The notes: generated from the letters alone by a model not told the origin. 64,000 nucleotides of DNA from Shewanella halotolerans (GCF_019457535.1 NZ_CP080417.1:3348001-3412000); one strand, 5' to 3'. Counted from the first letter of the stretch, positions 51,505 through 60,714 are shown. Numbers and translations are program-made.

Positions 51505-53167
51505 AGGCAACGTTTAAGATGGCGTTAAGATCTTGCTCCACCGTGGTGGTAGAACGCAGGCCAAACTTGTCTTCCAACACCTGAAGCAGGTTTGGCGTCA
51601 GGAAGGCTGGCGCGCTAGGGCCTGTGCGTATGTTCTTCACCCCCAGTGACAGCAGAGTCAGCAGGATAACGATTGCCTTCTGCTCGAACCAGGAGAGCAC
51701 CAGGCTCAATGGCAGCTCGTTGATCTCGCACTCGAACACCTCAGACAGGGCGATCGCCAGCTGAATCGCCGAGTAGGCATCGTTGCACTGACCGATATCC
51801 AGCAAGCGTGGTATCCCGTTGATATCACCGAAGGCCAGCTTGTTAAACTTATACTTACCACAGCCTAAGGTCATGATGATGGAGTCTTTAGGCGCCGCCT
51901 TGGCGATGTCGGTAAAGTAGCTGCGCTCGGCCTTGTCACCGTCACAACCACCGACCAGGAAGAAGTGCTTGATGGCACCACTCTTCACATTCTCCACAAC
52001 GGCAGGCGCGGCGGCCATTAACGCATTGCGAGCGAAACCTATGGTGATGTGATGGGGGATCTCATCATAGGCGAAGCCCTCAAGGGATAAGGCCTTATCG
52101 ATCACCGCAGAGAAGTCATCCCCCACGATATGGGTCACGCCCGGCCAACCCACTATGCTGCGGGTAAAGATACGGTCGGCGTAGTCGCCCACGTTAGGAT
52201 CGATAATACAGTTAGAGGTCATCACCACCGCACCAGGGAAGTTGGCGAACTCTTTCTGTTGGTTTTGCCACGCACTGCCGTAGTTGCCGACCAGGTGTGG
52301 ATACTTCTTCAATTCGGGATAGGCCAGCGCCGGTAGCATCTCGCCATGGGTGAAGACGTTTATCCCCTTACCCTCGGTCTGCTGAAGAATAAGCTCGAGA
52401 TCTTTCATGTCATGACCAGAGACCAAAATCGCCTTGCCCTTCACCGCAACTGTGTTGACCTGGGTCGGCTCGGGATGACCGAAGGCCTGGGTCTCGCCCT
52501 CATCGAGCATGGCCATCACGCGATAGTTCAGCTGACCTATCTCCATCGCGGTGGCAAACAGCTTATCGGCATCGACAGAATCTGAGCCCAGGAAGGCCAT
52601 GATCTCATGAAACTTGGCCGCGACCTCGCTATCGGTCTGATCCAGCACGCGGGCATGCTCCATGTAGGCGGCCGCGCCTTTAAGACCATAGAGACAGAGC
52701 AGACGCAGGCCCATGATATCCTCGTTGACCTCCTCTTTGCCGCGATTAGGCAGCGCCTGAGCGGCCTGGGCCAGCATCTCTTCTTTCACACTGGCGAGTA
52801 CCAGGCTGGCGGCGGGTATCAATGTCTCGACTGGCTGACCTTGCGCCTTACAAGCCACCTCATAGGCCGCCTGAAGCTGGGCGCGGTAGGCATAGGCCTG
52901 CTGGGTGTAGGCCATGATGCGTTCGTCATCGAAGTTCACATTGGTCAGGGTAGCGAAAAATGCCTTAGGCACGAAGGTGTCGATGGCCGGGTCAATGATG
53001 CCGAAGGCGCGCGCCTTCTCGGCATAGGCAGATACGCCTTGTAAGATATAAATCAGCAGATCTTGCAGATCTGAGGTGGCCGCTAGTTTGCCACACATGC
53101 CTTGGGAATAACTACAACCATTGCCGGCAGGGGTACGAATGGTTTGCTCACACTGAATACAAAACAC
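51503..53167 (-). CDS. hcp: Hydroxylamine reductase / hybrid cluster protein (class II)
   Basis: 554 residues from a GTG start at 53167 (AAGGAG 7 bases upstream). N-terminal cluster cysteines C3-x2-C6-x11-C18-x6-C25 are the class II pattern. Hybrid-cluster ligands are seen in GHDMKDL, HGEMLPA, MTSNCIIDP, LVGGCDGDK, TLGCGKYKFNK and GQCNDAYSA. Acts as a high-affinity NO reductase / protein S-nitrosylase under anaerobic nitrosative stress. NsrR-like dyad 22 bases upstream of the start. Confidence 0.96.
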   Translation of the reverse strand: MFCIQCEQTIRTPAGNGCSYSQGMCGKLAATSDLQDLLIYILQGVSAYAEKARAFGIIDPAIDTFVPKAFFATLTNVNFDDERIMAYTQQAYAYRAQLQAAYEVACKAQGQPVETLIPAASLVLASVKEEMLAQAAQALPNRGKEEVNEDIMGLRLLCLYGLKGAAAYMEHARVLDQTDSEVAAKFHEIMAFLGSDSVDADKLFATAMEIGQLNYRVMAMLDEGETQAFGHPEPTQVNTVAVKGKAILVSGHDMKDLELILQQTEGKGINVFTHGEMLPALAYPELKKYPHLVGNYGSAWQNQQKEFANFPGAVVMTSNCIIDPNVGDYADRIFTRSIVGWPGVTHIVGDDFSAVIDKALSLEGFAYDEIPHHITIGFARNALMAAAPAVVENVKSGAIKHFFLVGGCDGDKAERSYFTDIAKAAPKDSIIMTLGCGKYKFNKLAFGDINGIPRLLDIGQCNDAYSAIQLAIALSEVFECEINELPLSLVLSWFEQKAIVILLTLLSLGVKNIRTGPSAPAFLTPNLLQVLEDKFGLRSTTTVEQDLNAILNVA

Positions 53168-53188
53168 AATACTGCTCCTTTATTTAAT

Positions 53189-53207
53189 CATGCTTTTTCT
53201 TTGCATG
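53189..53207. promoter_or_regulatory. Candidate NsrR site at the hcp promoter
   Basis: CATGC-N9-GCATG is a 19-bp dyad matching about 13 of 19 positions of the NsrR consensus GATGyATTTrAAATrCATC (established for hcp-hcr in many gammaproteobacteria). The half-site spacing agrees; the outermost bases do not. Confidence 0.45.
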
Positions 53208-53368
53208 TTTTAAGCGGAGTCTACTGTGGTAAACACAGGCACAAAAGTGAAACTTGCGAGCAATGTGAGAAACTATGAAGCGGATCAAATTAGCTCATGC
53301 GAAACTAAACTGTTAAAAAATATGGTAAAACAATTTAAAACAGCAAGTTATCCTTTAAATAAGCCCAA

Positions 53369-53397
53369 AAGAAAGACGGCGCCTCACTCGGACGCCG
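53369..53397 (-). terminator. Possible aroF-tyrA terminator
   Basis: 5-bp GC stem CGGCG/CGCCG (53377-53381, 53393-53397) with an 11-nt loop, 16 bases after the tyrA stop; A-rich sequence on the left gives UCUUUCUUUU on the minus strand. Confidence 0.45.
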
Positions 53398-53412
53398 CCA
53401 GGGAGCTTTAAT

Positions 53413-54567
53413 CTAGCCTGTCTTCATGTCATTAACCGACTGCAACATGGCCCGGCTTTCGCGCTGGAACTGAGGTGCGAAATCCCCAAACCAGGCCGCC
53501 ACTTCCTCGAATTCGCGAATGAAACCTTGCCTGTCACCGCGCTTCAGGAGTTCGAGCGCCTGGGCATAGTTATCCAGGTAATCCCCTATTGCGGTCAGGC
53601 TCTCCTGCTGGGCGAAGATGATATCGGCATAGAGTTCGGGACTCTGGGCAAACAGGCGCCCGACCATCGCCAGCTCCAGCCGGTAGATGGGCGAGCTGAA
53701 CTGCAACAGGTTGTCGATATCCGCCGCCTCGCGATAGAGGTTCAGACCGTAGACGAAGGAGGAGAAGTGGCGCATCGCCTGCACCAGCTGCATCGCCTTG
53801 TCGTGCTGCTTAGCATCGGCCTCGACTAGGCGAGCGCCCCAGATCCCTATCTGTTCCAGCAACCATTCGTACTGCTCACGGCCGCGGCCATGACACACCA
53901 CCACCACCTGCTTGGCCAGGCTGCCCACATCTGGGCCGAACATGGGGTGCAGACCTACTACCGGGCCCTGATGGCTGGCGAGCATCGCCTCAAGCGGCTT
54001 CTCCTTGATAGAGGTGAGATCGGCCAGGATGCATCTGCTCGGTAGGCTGGTAAGCTTGTCGCGAATCAGCTCACAGGTGATGCTAATGGGTACAGTGACT
54101 ATCACCATCCCTGCCCCGTCAAATATCGCGTCCGCCTGCTGCCAGTCGTCTTTATCAAGAGATTTCACCTGATAGCCGGACAGACTCAGCATCTGCGCAA
54201 ACAGGCCGCCTAGCTTGCCCTGACCACCGACGATCACCACATGGCCCAGATCTGTCTTCACCTGCTTGAAGCCGACATCTTTCTCGTTGAGATAGGACTC
54301 GCGCATCAAGCGGCGCAGAATATCTTCGATCAGCTGGGGCGAGACATTCATCTTGGCCGCCTCTTCCCGGCGCTTGGCCAACATGGAGGCCTCGCGCTGA
54401 GGCGCGTAGATGGGCACACCGGCCGCATGCTTGACCCCGCCCACCTGGGCCACGAGGTCCAGGCGTTTACGTAGCAGATGCAGCAGCTGTTGATCGACGC
54501 TGTCGATATGCTCTCTCAGTTTTTCCAGTTCGTTAGTGGTTTTCTCACTCATTTGCGCGTGTTCCAT
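53413..54567 (-). CDS. tyrA: Bifunctional chorismate mutase / prephenate dehydrogenase
   Basis: 384 residues. AroQ chorismate mutase (about 1-95: REHIDSVDQQLLHLLRKRLDLVAQVG) fused to NAD-dependent prephenate dehydrogenase (VVIVGGQGKLGGLFAQMLSLSGY, DLTSIKEKPLEAML, GLHPMFGPD). Makes 4-hydroxyphenylpyruvate for tyrosine. Its ATG shares an A with the aroF stop (TGATG), so it is coupled to aroF; a second ATG five codons on is possible. Confidence 0.95.
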   Translation of the reverse strand: MEHAQMSEKTTNELEKLREHIDSVDQQLLHLLRKRLDLVAQVGGVKHAAGVPIYAPQREASMLAKRREEAAKMNVSPQLIEDILRRLMRESYLNEKDVGFKQVKTDLGHVVIVGGQGKLGGLFAQMLSLSGYQVKSLDKDDWQQADAIFDGAGMVIVTVPISITCELIRDKLTSLPSRCILADLTSIKEKPLEAMLASHQGPVVGLHPMFGPDVGSLAKQVVVVCHGRGREQYEWLLEQIGIWGARLVEADAKQHDKAMQLVQAMRHFSSFVYGLNLYREAADIDNLLQFSSPIYRLELAMVGRLFAQSPELYADIIFAQQESLTAIGDYLDNYAQALELLKRGDRQGFIREFEEVAAWFGDFAPQFQRESRAMLQSVNDMKTG

Positions 54568-55658
54568 CAGGCATTGACCGCCTTGAGCATAGCAAATCTG
54601 CCTGGTAAAACCGATGCCAATTGTGCCGCCCCCTGACGTAGAAGATCTTCCGTGGTCTGCCAGTCGATGCAGGCATCGGTTACCGACACCCCGTAGGCCA
54701 ACTCACTCATCGGCTTGTCGCTGCTCTGATTGCCTTCGTTCAGATGACTCTCCAGCATGACGCCTATGATCGACTTGTTGCCGTTGGCAATCTGATCAAA
54801 CACATCCTGACAGACGCTCAGCTGGCGGGTGTGATCTTTACTCGAGTTGCCGTGGCTGCAATCCACCACCAAGCGGGCGTTGAGCTTGGCCGCATGCAGC
54901 TGCTGCTCACACTCGGCCACGCTCGAGGCGTCATAGTTAGGAGTCTTGCCGCCGCGCAGGATCACGTGACCATCTGGGTTACCGGCAGTCTGTAGCAGCG
55001 CTACCTGACCCGCCTGGTTGATCCCCATAAATCTGTGGCTGCTGGCCGCCGATTGCAGCGCGTTGATCGCCACCCCCAGCTTGCCGTCGGTACCATTCTT
55101 GAAGCCCACTGGCATGGAGAGACCGGACGCCATCTCTCTGTGGGTCTGAGATTCTGTGGTGCGCGCGCCGATAGCCGACCAAGTGACCAACTCAGAGATG
55201 TATTGCGGGCTGATAGGATCCAGCGCCTCGGTGGCCACCGGCAGTCCCAGCTCCGCCAGCCAGATCATCAACTCGCGCGCCTGACGCAGGCCCTTCTCGA
55301 CATCGAAAGACTCATCCATATCGGGATCGTTGATCATCCCCTTCCAGCCCACCGTGGTACGTGGCTTCTCAAAGTAGACCCGCATCAGGATGTAGAACTC
55401 ATCTTTAAGCTCATCGTGTAGCGTCTTGAGGCGCAGCGCGTACTCTTTAGCCGAGGCGATGTCGTGGATAGAACAGGGGCCGCTGACCACCAGCACGCGG
55501 TTATCACGCTTATGGACTATATCCGATACGGTGCGGCGCGCATTAAGCACATAGTGATAGGCGGCAGTCGACAGGGGCAGTTGTTGTTTTAACTCTTCCG
55601 GGGTCACCAGCACCTTCTCCGAGCTGATGTGAACATTATTAATTGTGTCTTGCTGCAT
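54567..55658 (-). CDS. aroF: 3-deoxy-7-phosphoheptulonate synthase, class I-alpha
   Basis: 363 residues from the ATG at 55658, chosen because MQQDTINNVHI aligns with E. coli AroF (MQKDALNNVHI); an ATG ten codons upstream (55688) is possible. First step of the shikimate pathway. Motifs: VVSGPCSIHD, YFEKPRTTVGWKG, GARTTESQTHREMASGLSMP, GHVILRGGK, VVDCSHGNS. Operon with tyrA suggests the tyrosine-sensitive isozyme. An 18-bp palindrome lies upstream. Confidence 0.93.
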   Translation of the reverse strand: MQQDTINNVHISSEKVLVTPEELKQQLPLSTAAYHYVLNARRTVSDIVHKRDNRVLVVSGPCSIHDIASAKEYALRLKTLHDELKDEFYILMRVYFEKPRTTVGWKGMINDPDMDESFDVEKGLRQARELMIWLAELGLPVATEALDPISPQYISELVTWSAIGARTTESQTHREMASGLSMPVGFKNGTDGKLGVAINALQSAASSHRFMGINQAGQVALLQTAGNPDGHVILRGGKTPNYDASSVAECEQQLHAAKLNARLVVDCSHGNSSKDHTRQLSVCQDVFDQIANGNKSIIGVMLESHLNEGNQSSDKPMSELAYGVSVTDACIDWQTTEDLLRQGAAQLASVLPGRFAMLKAVNA

Positions 55659-55705
55659 ACCTGTCACCAACCTAGTGTGTTTTCTCATACCTAAAACGCA
55701 ATGCC

Positions 55706-55723
55706 GTAATGGTGCACCATTAC
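55706..55723. promoter_or_regulatory. 18-bp perfect palindrome upstream of aroF-tyrA
   Basis: GTAATGGTGCACCATTAC, 48 bases before the aroF start. It does not fit the TyrR box (TGTAAAN6TTTACA). Two copies of CATAAATTT lie further upstream (near 55749-55772). The 380-bp stretch 55659-56038 otherwise contains only the rplS terminator. Confidence 0.6.
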
Positions 55724-55972
55724 ACCTGTGAGCTAACTATGCCTGCTGCATAAATTTAGATCAAGCATAAATTTGCTTTTCAAGAATAATTCACGATCGA
55801 AGCGGTAAAAGCCTCATTGAGACCTGGCTGAAAAGAGAGATTTTGCCACTAGAGTGGATTTAACAAGAGAGGTTTAGCCAAGTGGGGTCAGCCAGGCAAG
55901 AGAATAGGAAAAGGGAAAATGCACAAGGCTATGCTAAGGATGACAGCGCCCCCATTAGTGAACGCCTAAAAA

Positions 55973-55995
55973 CAAAAACCCGCCATAAGGCGGGT
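55973..55995 (-). terminator. rpsP operon terminator after rplS
   Basis: 7-bp stem ACCCGCC/GGCGGGT (55978-55984, 55989-55995), loop ATAA, A5 on the left giving a U tract on the minus strand, 43 bases after the rplS stop. Confidence 0.9.
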
Positions 55996-56038
55996 CATTG
56001 TGCGAACACTGCATCTTTTTTTACGTTTTAGCGAGTGC

Positions 56039-56389
56039 TTACTTAGCAAGCTTCTCGCGGATACGTGCAGACTTACCTGAACGCTCACGTAGGTAGTAAA
56101 GCTTAGCACGACGAACACGGCCGCGACGCTTAACTTCGATGCTAGAGATGAGCGGGCTGTGAGTTTGGAACGCACGCTCAACACCTTCGCCATTAGAGAT
56201 CTTACGTACAGTGAATGCAGAGTGCAGACCACGGTTACGCTTAGCGATAACAACACCTTCGAACGCCTGTAGACGCTCTTTACCGCCTTCAACAACACGT
56301 ACTTTTACAACTACTGTGTCACCTGCACCAAATTCTGGTACGTCTTGCTTCATTTGCTCATCGTTGAGCATTTTAATGATGTTATTCAT
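56039..56389 (-). CDS. rplS: 50S ribosomal protein L19
   Basis: 116 residues from the ATG at 56389 (GGAG 7 bases upstream); in-frame sequence before it overlaps trmD and is not used. Sequence MNNIIKMLNDEQMKQDVPEF ... FEGVVIAKRNRGLHSAFTVRKIS ... RRGRVRRAKLYYLR is typical L19. Last gene of rpsP-rimM-trmD-rplS. Confidence 0.97.
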   Translation of the reverse strand: MNNIIKMLNDEQMKQDVPEFGAGDTVVVKVRVVEGGKERLQAFEGVVIAKRNRGLHSAFTVRKISNGEGVERAFQTHSPLISSIEVKRRGRVRRAKLYYLRERSGKSARIREKLAK

Positions 56390-56423
56390 GAATAAACTCC
56401 ATACTAGTAATAACTGACCACTT

Positions 56424-57170
56424 TTACTCGCCTGCTTGGGCGGTATTAACAAACTCGGCTAATAGCTTGGTTTGTTCATCAGTCAGAGCTAGATTTTCAA
56501 ATAATTCTGGTCGCCGCAGTAAAGTTCTTCCGAGACTCTGCTGCAATCGCCAGCGTCTAATATTTTCGTGGTTGCCGCTAAGCAATACCGCCGGTACATC
56601 GATACCATCTAGGCTTTCAGGGCGAGTATAGTGGGGACAATCCAGTAATCCGTCAGAGAAGGAGTCCTGCTCTGCCGACGCTTGTTTACCTAGCACGCCA
56701 GGAACCAAACGAGAAACCGAATCGATCAGGGTCATCGCTGGGAGTTCACCGCCCGAGAGCACGTAATCTCCAATCGACCACTCTTCATCCACTTCCGTTT
56801 GAATAATGCGTTCATCGATACCTTCGTAGCGACCACACACTAAAATCAAACGCTCAGATTTAGCTAACTCTTCGACGCCCTGCTGTGTCAGCTTACGTCC
56901 CTGAGGAGAAAGATAAATCACCTTAGCCTTCTCACCCGCAGCGGCTTTCGCTGCATGGATGGCATCACGTAGAGGCTGCACCATCATCAACATGCCAGGT
57001 CCGCCGCCGTAAGGCCTGTCGTCCACTGTTCTATGTTTATCATGGGTGAAATCTCTGGGATTCCACGTTTGCAACTCTAACAAACCGTTACTTACGGCCC
57101 GACCCGTTACACCAAAGTCTGTTACGGCACGAAACATCTCTGGAAACAGGGTTACTACCCCTAACCACAT
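56424..57170 (-). CDS. trmD: tRNA (guanine-37-N1)-methyltransferase
   Basis: 248 residues. SPOUT methyltransferase with the trefoil-knot SAM site: VTLFPEMF, DDRPYGGGPGMLM, VCGRYEGIDERI, EWSIGDYVLSGGELPAM, and C-terminal PHYTRPE ... LLSGNHENIRRWR. Methylates G37 to prevent +1 frameshifting. 15 bases after rimM and 34 before rplS. Confidence 0.97.
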   Translation of the reverse strand: MWLGVVTLFPEMFRAVTDFGVTGRAVSNGLLELQTWNPRDFTHDKHRTVDDRPYGGGPGMLMMVQPLRDAIHAAKAAAGEKAKVIYLSPQGRKLTQQGVEELAKSERLILVCGRYEGIDERIIQTEVDEEWSIGDYVLSGGELPAMTLIDSVSRLVPGVLGKQASAEQDSFSDGLLDCPHYTRPESLDGIDVPAVLLSGNHENIRRWRLQQSLGRTLLRRPELFENLALTDEQTKLLAEFVNTAQAGE

Positions 57171-57185
57171 CTGCTGCCCCTTGAC

Positions 57186-57716
57186 TTAGAAGTCCGGATC
57201 CCAATCCACTAAAATTTGTTTTTCCGCCAGATTCACCTCTAGGATGAACTGCTCGGTAACAAAAGGAATCATACGTTCCGTTTTGCCAAAGCCATCTTTC
57301 GCGTTGGCCTTCACAAGCAGCACGTCGTTCGATCCTGTTTCCACGATCTGGTCGACCTTGCCCATCTTGTAGCCTTTAGTATTCACCACCTCACAGCCGA
57401 TAAGATCACGCCAGTAGAATTCATCTTCCGGCAGTGCCTTCATCGCCTCAGCGGGAATGGCAATCTCACAGTTAGTGAGCATTTGCGCTTGGTCTCGAGT
57501 GGTTACGCCTTCAAGGGCGGCGATAATCGCCTTACCTTGGTAGCGCCACTGTGCAACCTTGACTTCGCGCCATTCGCCTTGCTCTTTAATCAACCAAGGT
57601 GAATAGTCAAAAATATCTTCGACAGAATCGGTATAGCTAGTGATCTTCAACCAACCTTTAATGCCGTGACTAGCGCCTAATTTGCCTAGTACGACAGGTT
57701 CTTGGTGACTACTCAT
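57186..57716 (-). CDS. rimM: 16S rRNA processing protein RimM
   Basis: 176 residues from the ATG at 57716 (TTG one codon earlier rejected). N-terminal beta-barrel (VVLGKLGASHGIKGWLKI) and C-terminal PRC barrel (EFYWRDLIGCEVVN, DVLLVKANAKDG, MIPFVTEQFILEVNL). Assists 30S head maturation with S19. Second gene of the operon. Confidence 0.96.
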   Translation of the reverse strand: MSSHQEPVVLGKLGASHGIKGWLKITSYTDSVEDIFDYSPWLIKEQGEWREVKVAQWRYQGKAIIAALEGVTTRDQAQMLTNCEIAIPAEAMKALPEDEFYWRDLIGCEVVNTKGYKMGKVDQIVETGSNDVLLVKANAKDGFGKTERMIPFVTEQFILEVNLAEKQILVDWDPDF

Positions 57717-57736
57717 CAATCTATACCTAAACGCTA

Positions 57737-57988
57737 TTAAGCAGCAGCTTTACGAGCGTCTTTGATCAGTTTCGCTACACGATCAGTAGTAGCAGCACCG
57801 TTAGCAACCCAGTGTTCTACACGATCAAGATCTAAGCGAAGAGCTTCTTCTTGACCACGAGCAACAGGGTTGAAGAAGCCAACACGTTCGATGAAACGAC
57901 CGTCACGAGCGTTACGGCTATCAGCAACAACGATGTTATAGAATGGACGCTTTTTTGCGCCGCCTCGAGCTAAACGAATGGTAACCAT
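57737..57988 (-). CDS. rpsP: 30S ribosomal protein S16
   Basis: 83 residues from the ATG at 57988 (GAGGAT upstream). Starts [20 protein letters not shown] and contains [19 protein letters not shown], typical S16. The longer in-frame reading to 58111 is not supported. First gene of the operon rpsP-rimM-trmD-rplS, downstream of ffh as in E. coli. Confidence 0.97.
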
Positions 57989-58136
57989 GCGTCTTTTATC
58001 CTCTAATGATTTGCTTCGTTCTGAAGCAAAAATAAAAACTGGAACCCCGTGTTCGCGAAGAGTCCCAGATAGAAAGCCGCACGATTCTACCTGAACCGGC
58101 GACAAATGCAACGTTTTTCACGCAAAAATAGCAAGC

Positions 58137-58163
58137 CCACTAAGGGCTGAAAACCCTTAATGG
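58137..58163 (-). terminator. Inverted repeat between ffh and rpsP
   Basis: 10-bp arms CCACTAAGGG/CCCTTAATGG with one mismatch (58137-58146, 58154-58163) and loop of 7, 30 bases after the ffh stop. The U tract is weak, so it may be a partial terminator. Confidence 0.45.
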
Positions 58164-58193
58164 ACTTAGCTAAATCTATACAAAGTCAGACGA

Positions 58194-59567
58194 TTAACGT
58201 CCCGGCATCTTCATCCCGGGAGGCAGCATTCCACTCATGCCGCGCATCATCTTTTTCATGCCGCCTTTACCGGACATCTTCTTCATCATCTTCTGCATCT
58301 GAGTGAACTGCTTGAGCAGACGATTGACGTCCTGGATCTGGGTACCTGACCCCATGGCGATACGACGCTTACGAGAACCCTTGATGATCTCTGGACGCTT
58401 ACGCTCGCCTGGGGTCATGGAGTTAATAATAGCCTCCATTTGTCCCGTTAGCTTGCCGTCTTGCACCTGAGCCAGGGCTTCTGGAGGGAGTTGACCGACA
58501 CCGGGCAGCTTTTCGAGCATGTTCATCATGCCGCCCATGTTCTTCATCTGTTGCAGCTGTTCACGGAAGTCTTCTAGGTCGAAGCTACCACCTTGCTTGA
58601 CCTTAGAGGCCAGCTTCATCGCCTTCTCTTTGTCGACGCCGCGCTCAACCTCTTCGATCAAGGAAAGCACATCGCCCATACCCAGAATGCGCGAGGCAAC
58701 ACGGTCCGGATGGAAAGGCTCGAGCGCATCTGTCTTCTCGCCCACACCCAGGAACTTAATCGGCTTGCCGGTAATATGGCGAATCGACAGCGCCGCACCA
58801 CCGCGAGCGTCACCGTCGACCTTAGTCAGTACCACGCCGGTCAGCGGCAAGGCTTCGTTGAAGGCCTTGGCGGTGTTAGCCGCATCCTGACCTGTCATGG
58901 CATCGACCACAAACAGGGTTTCTACCGGTTTGACCGCGGCGTGTAGCGCCTTGATCTCGTCCATCATGCTCTCGTCGACGTGCAGACGACCCGCGGTATC
59001 GACGATCACCACATCGATAAACTTGAGCTTGGCATGAGCCATGGCCGCATCGACGATGTCGATAGGCTTCTGCGAAACATCCGATGGGAAGAACTCGACC
59101 TCGACCTCATTGGCCAAGGTTTCCAGCTGCTTGATCGCCGCCGGACGATAGACGTCGGCGCTGACCACCAATACAGATTTCTTCTGTCTTTCACGCAGGA
59201 ACTTAGACAGCTTGGCGACACTTGTGGTCTTACCCGCACCTTGCAGACCGGCCATCATGATCACCGCTGGCGGCTGCGCCGAGAGGTTTAGCGCCTCGTT
59301 GGCTTCGCCCATGGCATTTTCGAGCTCACTCTGGACGATCTTAATGAAGGCCTGGCCTGGACTCAGGCTCTTGGTGACCTCTTGGCCTACGGCGCGCTCT
59401 TTAACGCTATTAACAAAGGCGCGTACAACGGGCAAGGCGACGTCGGCTTCCAGCAGCGCCATGCGCACTTCGCGTAACGTTTCTTTAATATTGTCTTCTG
59501 TAAGGCGACCACGACCACTAATATTTTTCAGGGTGCGTGATAATCTGTCGGTGAGGTTCTCAAACAT
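58194..59567 (-). CDS. ffh: Signal recognition particle protein Ffh
   Basis: 457 residues. N domain (1-85), GTPase domain with G1 GLQGAGKTT, RPAAIKQL, DTAGRLHVD, TKVDGDARGG, and a methionine-rich M domain (about 325-457: MKNMGGMMNMLEKLPGVGQ, GSRKRRIAMGSGT, MKKMMRGMSGMLPPGM) binding 4.5S RNA and signal sequences. Divergent from the CcsA-like gene. Confidence 0.97.
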   Translation of the reverse strand: MFENLTDRLSRTLKNISGRGRLTEDNIKETLREVRMALLEADVALPVVRAFVNSVKERAVGQEVTKSLSPGQAFIKIVQSELENAMGEANEALNLSAQPPAVIMMAGLQGAGKTTSVAKLSKFLRERQKKSVLVVSADVYRPAAIKQLETLANEVEVEFFPSDVSQKPIDIVDAAMAHAKLKFIDVVIVDTAGRLHVDESMMDEIKALHAAVKPVETLFVVDAMTGQDAANTAKAFNEALPLTGVVLTKVDGDARGGAALSIRHITGKPIKFLGVGEKTDALEPFHPDRVASRILGMGDVLSLIEEVERGVDKEKAMKLASKVKQGGSFDLEDFREQLQQMKNMGGMMNMLEKLPGVGQLPPEALAQVQDGKLTGQMEAIINSMTPGERKRPEIIKGSRKRRIAMGSGTQIQDVNRLLKQFTQMQKMMKKMSGKGGMKKMMRGMSGMLPPGMKMPGR

Positions 59568-59859
59568 TATCGCGTTCTTTACCGTTTAGAATTTACATGG
59601 TTGGGGCAGTATTATAGCGATGCGCAGATATTATGCTACCGCGCAGCGTAAGTTATGGCTTAGGCAAGTTAGCTGCTGTAGGGTAAAAATGTCAAAACTT
59701 AGGAGTAACGCTCAGAAAGTGCTAATTTTTGTGTGTAAAGCCTCTGCCCAAAATAGCATCCATCGTGTTATTCTAACGATCAACTAAGGATAAAAACTCG
59801 ACCGCCTCGCGCTGGTCGATGACCACAAGAAAGCTCACATAACGATAGGTTAATTTTCG

Positions 59860-60648
59860 ATGGTGATTTTTTCGGCTTCAGCCATTTTCTTCTACAGTAT
59901 CGCACTCGTCTTGGTCGTCAGCCGACTGTTTCATGCCGATGGTCCAAACCGTAAAGCCGTAGCCGCCTTCGCCGCCGTGGCCGTGGTGCTTCATGCCGCC
60001 GCCCTGTCTCAGGCCATCTTCACCGGTGACGGTCAAAACTTTAGCCTGACCAATGTGATCTCCATGGTGAACTGGATCATCTCCTTCACCTTCACCATCT
60101 TGATGTTCCGCCTCAAGGTGATCGTGGTCGTGCCTGTGGTCTACGCCTGCTCCGTCATCTCTGTGGCCCTATTGTGGCTATTACCGCCTAAATATATCAC
60201 CCACTTCGAGCTTTACCCCGAGGTGTTAGCCCACGTGGTGCTGTCGCTGATGGCCTACAGCGCCCTGATGATCGCCGCGCTTTATGCCATCCAACTGGCG
60301 ATGATTCAAAACAAGCTGAAGAAAAAGCAGCTGATGCTGAGCCCGGCGATACCGCCGCTGATGACGGTAGAGAAGCAGCTCTATCATCTGGTGATCATCG
60401 GCGTGGTGCTCTTGAGTCTGTCGCTGGCGACCGGCTTTATCTTCCTCGATGATATGTTTGCCGACGGCCAAGGCCACAAGGCGATCCTCTCTATCATGGC
60501 TTGGTTTACCTATATCGCCATGCTGGCACAGCAGTACTGGGTAGGTTGTAAGATCCGCACCGCCGTGGCCTACACCCTGACTGGCGCAACCCTGCTGTCA
60601 CTGGCCTACTTCGGCGCCCGCATCGTCAAAGAGTTGATCCTGCAATAG
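59860..60648 (+). CDS. ypjD: CcsA/YpjD-family inner-membrane protein
   Basis: 262 residues, about eight membrane helices. Cytochrome c assembly (CcsA/CcmC-like) fold with the conserved histidines in VVLHAAALSQAI, LAHVVLSLMAYSALMIAALYAIQL, EKQLYHLVIIGVVLLSLSLATGF and HKAILSIMAWFTY, and a WTY/ W-rich motif weakened. Located beside ffh as E. coli ypjD (corE) is. Precise role not known; linked to cytochrome or metal handling. ATG at 59860 with AGG about 10 bases upstream. Confidence 0.88.
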   Translation: MVIFSASAIFFYSIALVLVVSRLFHADGPNRKAVAAFAAVAVVLHAAALSQAIFTGDGQNFSLTNVISMVNWIISFTFTILMFRLKVIVVVPVVYACSVISVALLWLLPPKYITHFELYPEVLAHVVLSLMAYSALMIAALYAIQLAMIQNKLKKKQLMLSPAIPPLMTVEKQLYHLVIIGVVLLSLSLATGFIFLDDMFADGQGHKAILSIMAWFTYIAMLAQQYWVGCKIRTAVAYTLTGATLLSLAYFGARIVKELILQ

Positions 60649-60673
60649 GCCTGACACCCTAAATTCCGCTCAA

Positions 60674-60714
60674 TTCACCTAGGTCAAGATGGACGAAAGT
60701 GCGACCTAGGTGAA
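60674..60714. repeat. Long inverted repeat between ypjD and corB
   Basis: 12-bp perfect arms TTCACCTAGGTC/GACCTAGGTGAA (60674-60685, 60703-60714), extended by TCAA/TTGA with a one-base bulge, loop 17 bases, no T tract. Each arm contains CCTAGG. Confidence 0.75.

Noticed and set aside
52607..53044. 145-codon open frame antisense to hcp
   Set aside because: Inside a full-length conserved hcp; low-complexity shadow.
53226..53411. 61-codon + frame between hcp and tyrA
   Set aside because: Starts at GTG with no ribosome site, runs through the putative tyrA terminator, and shows no family.
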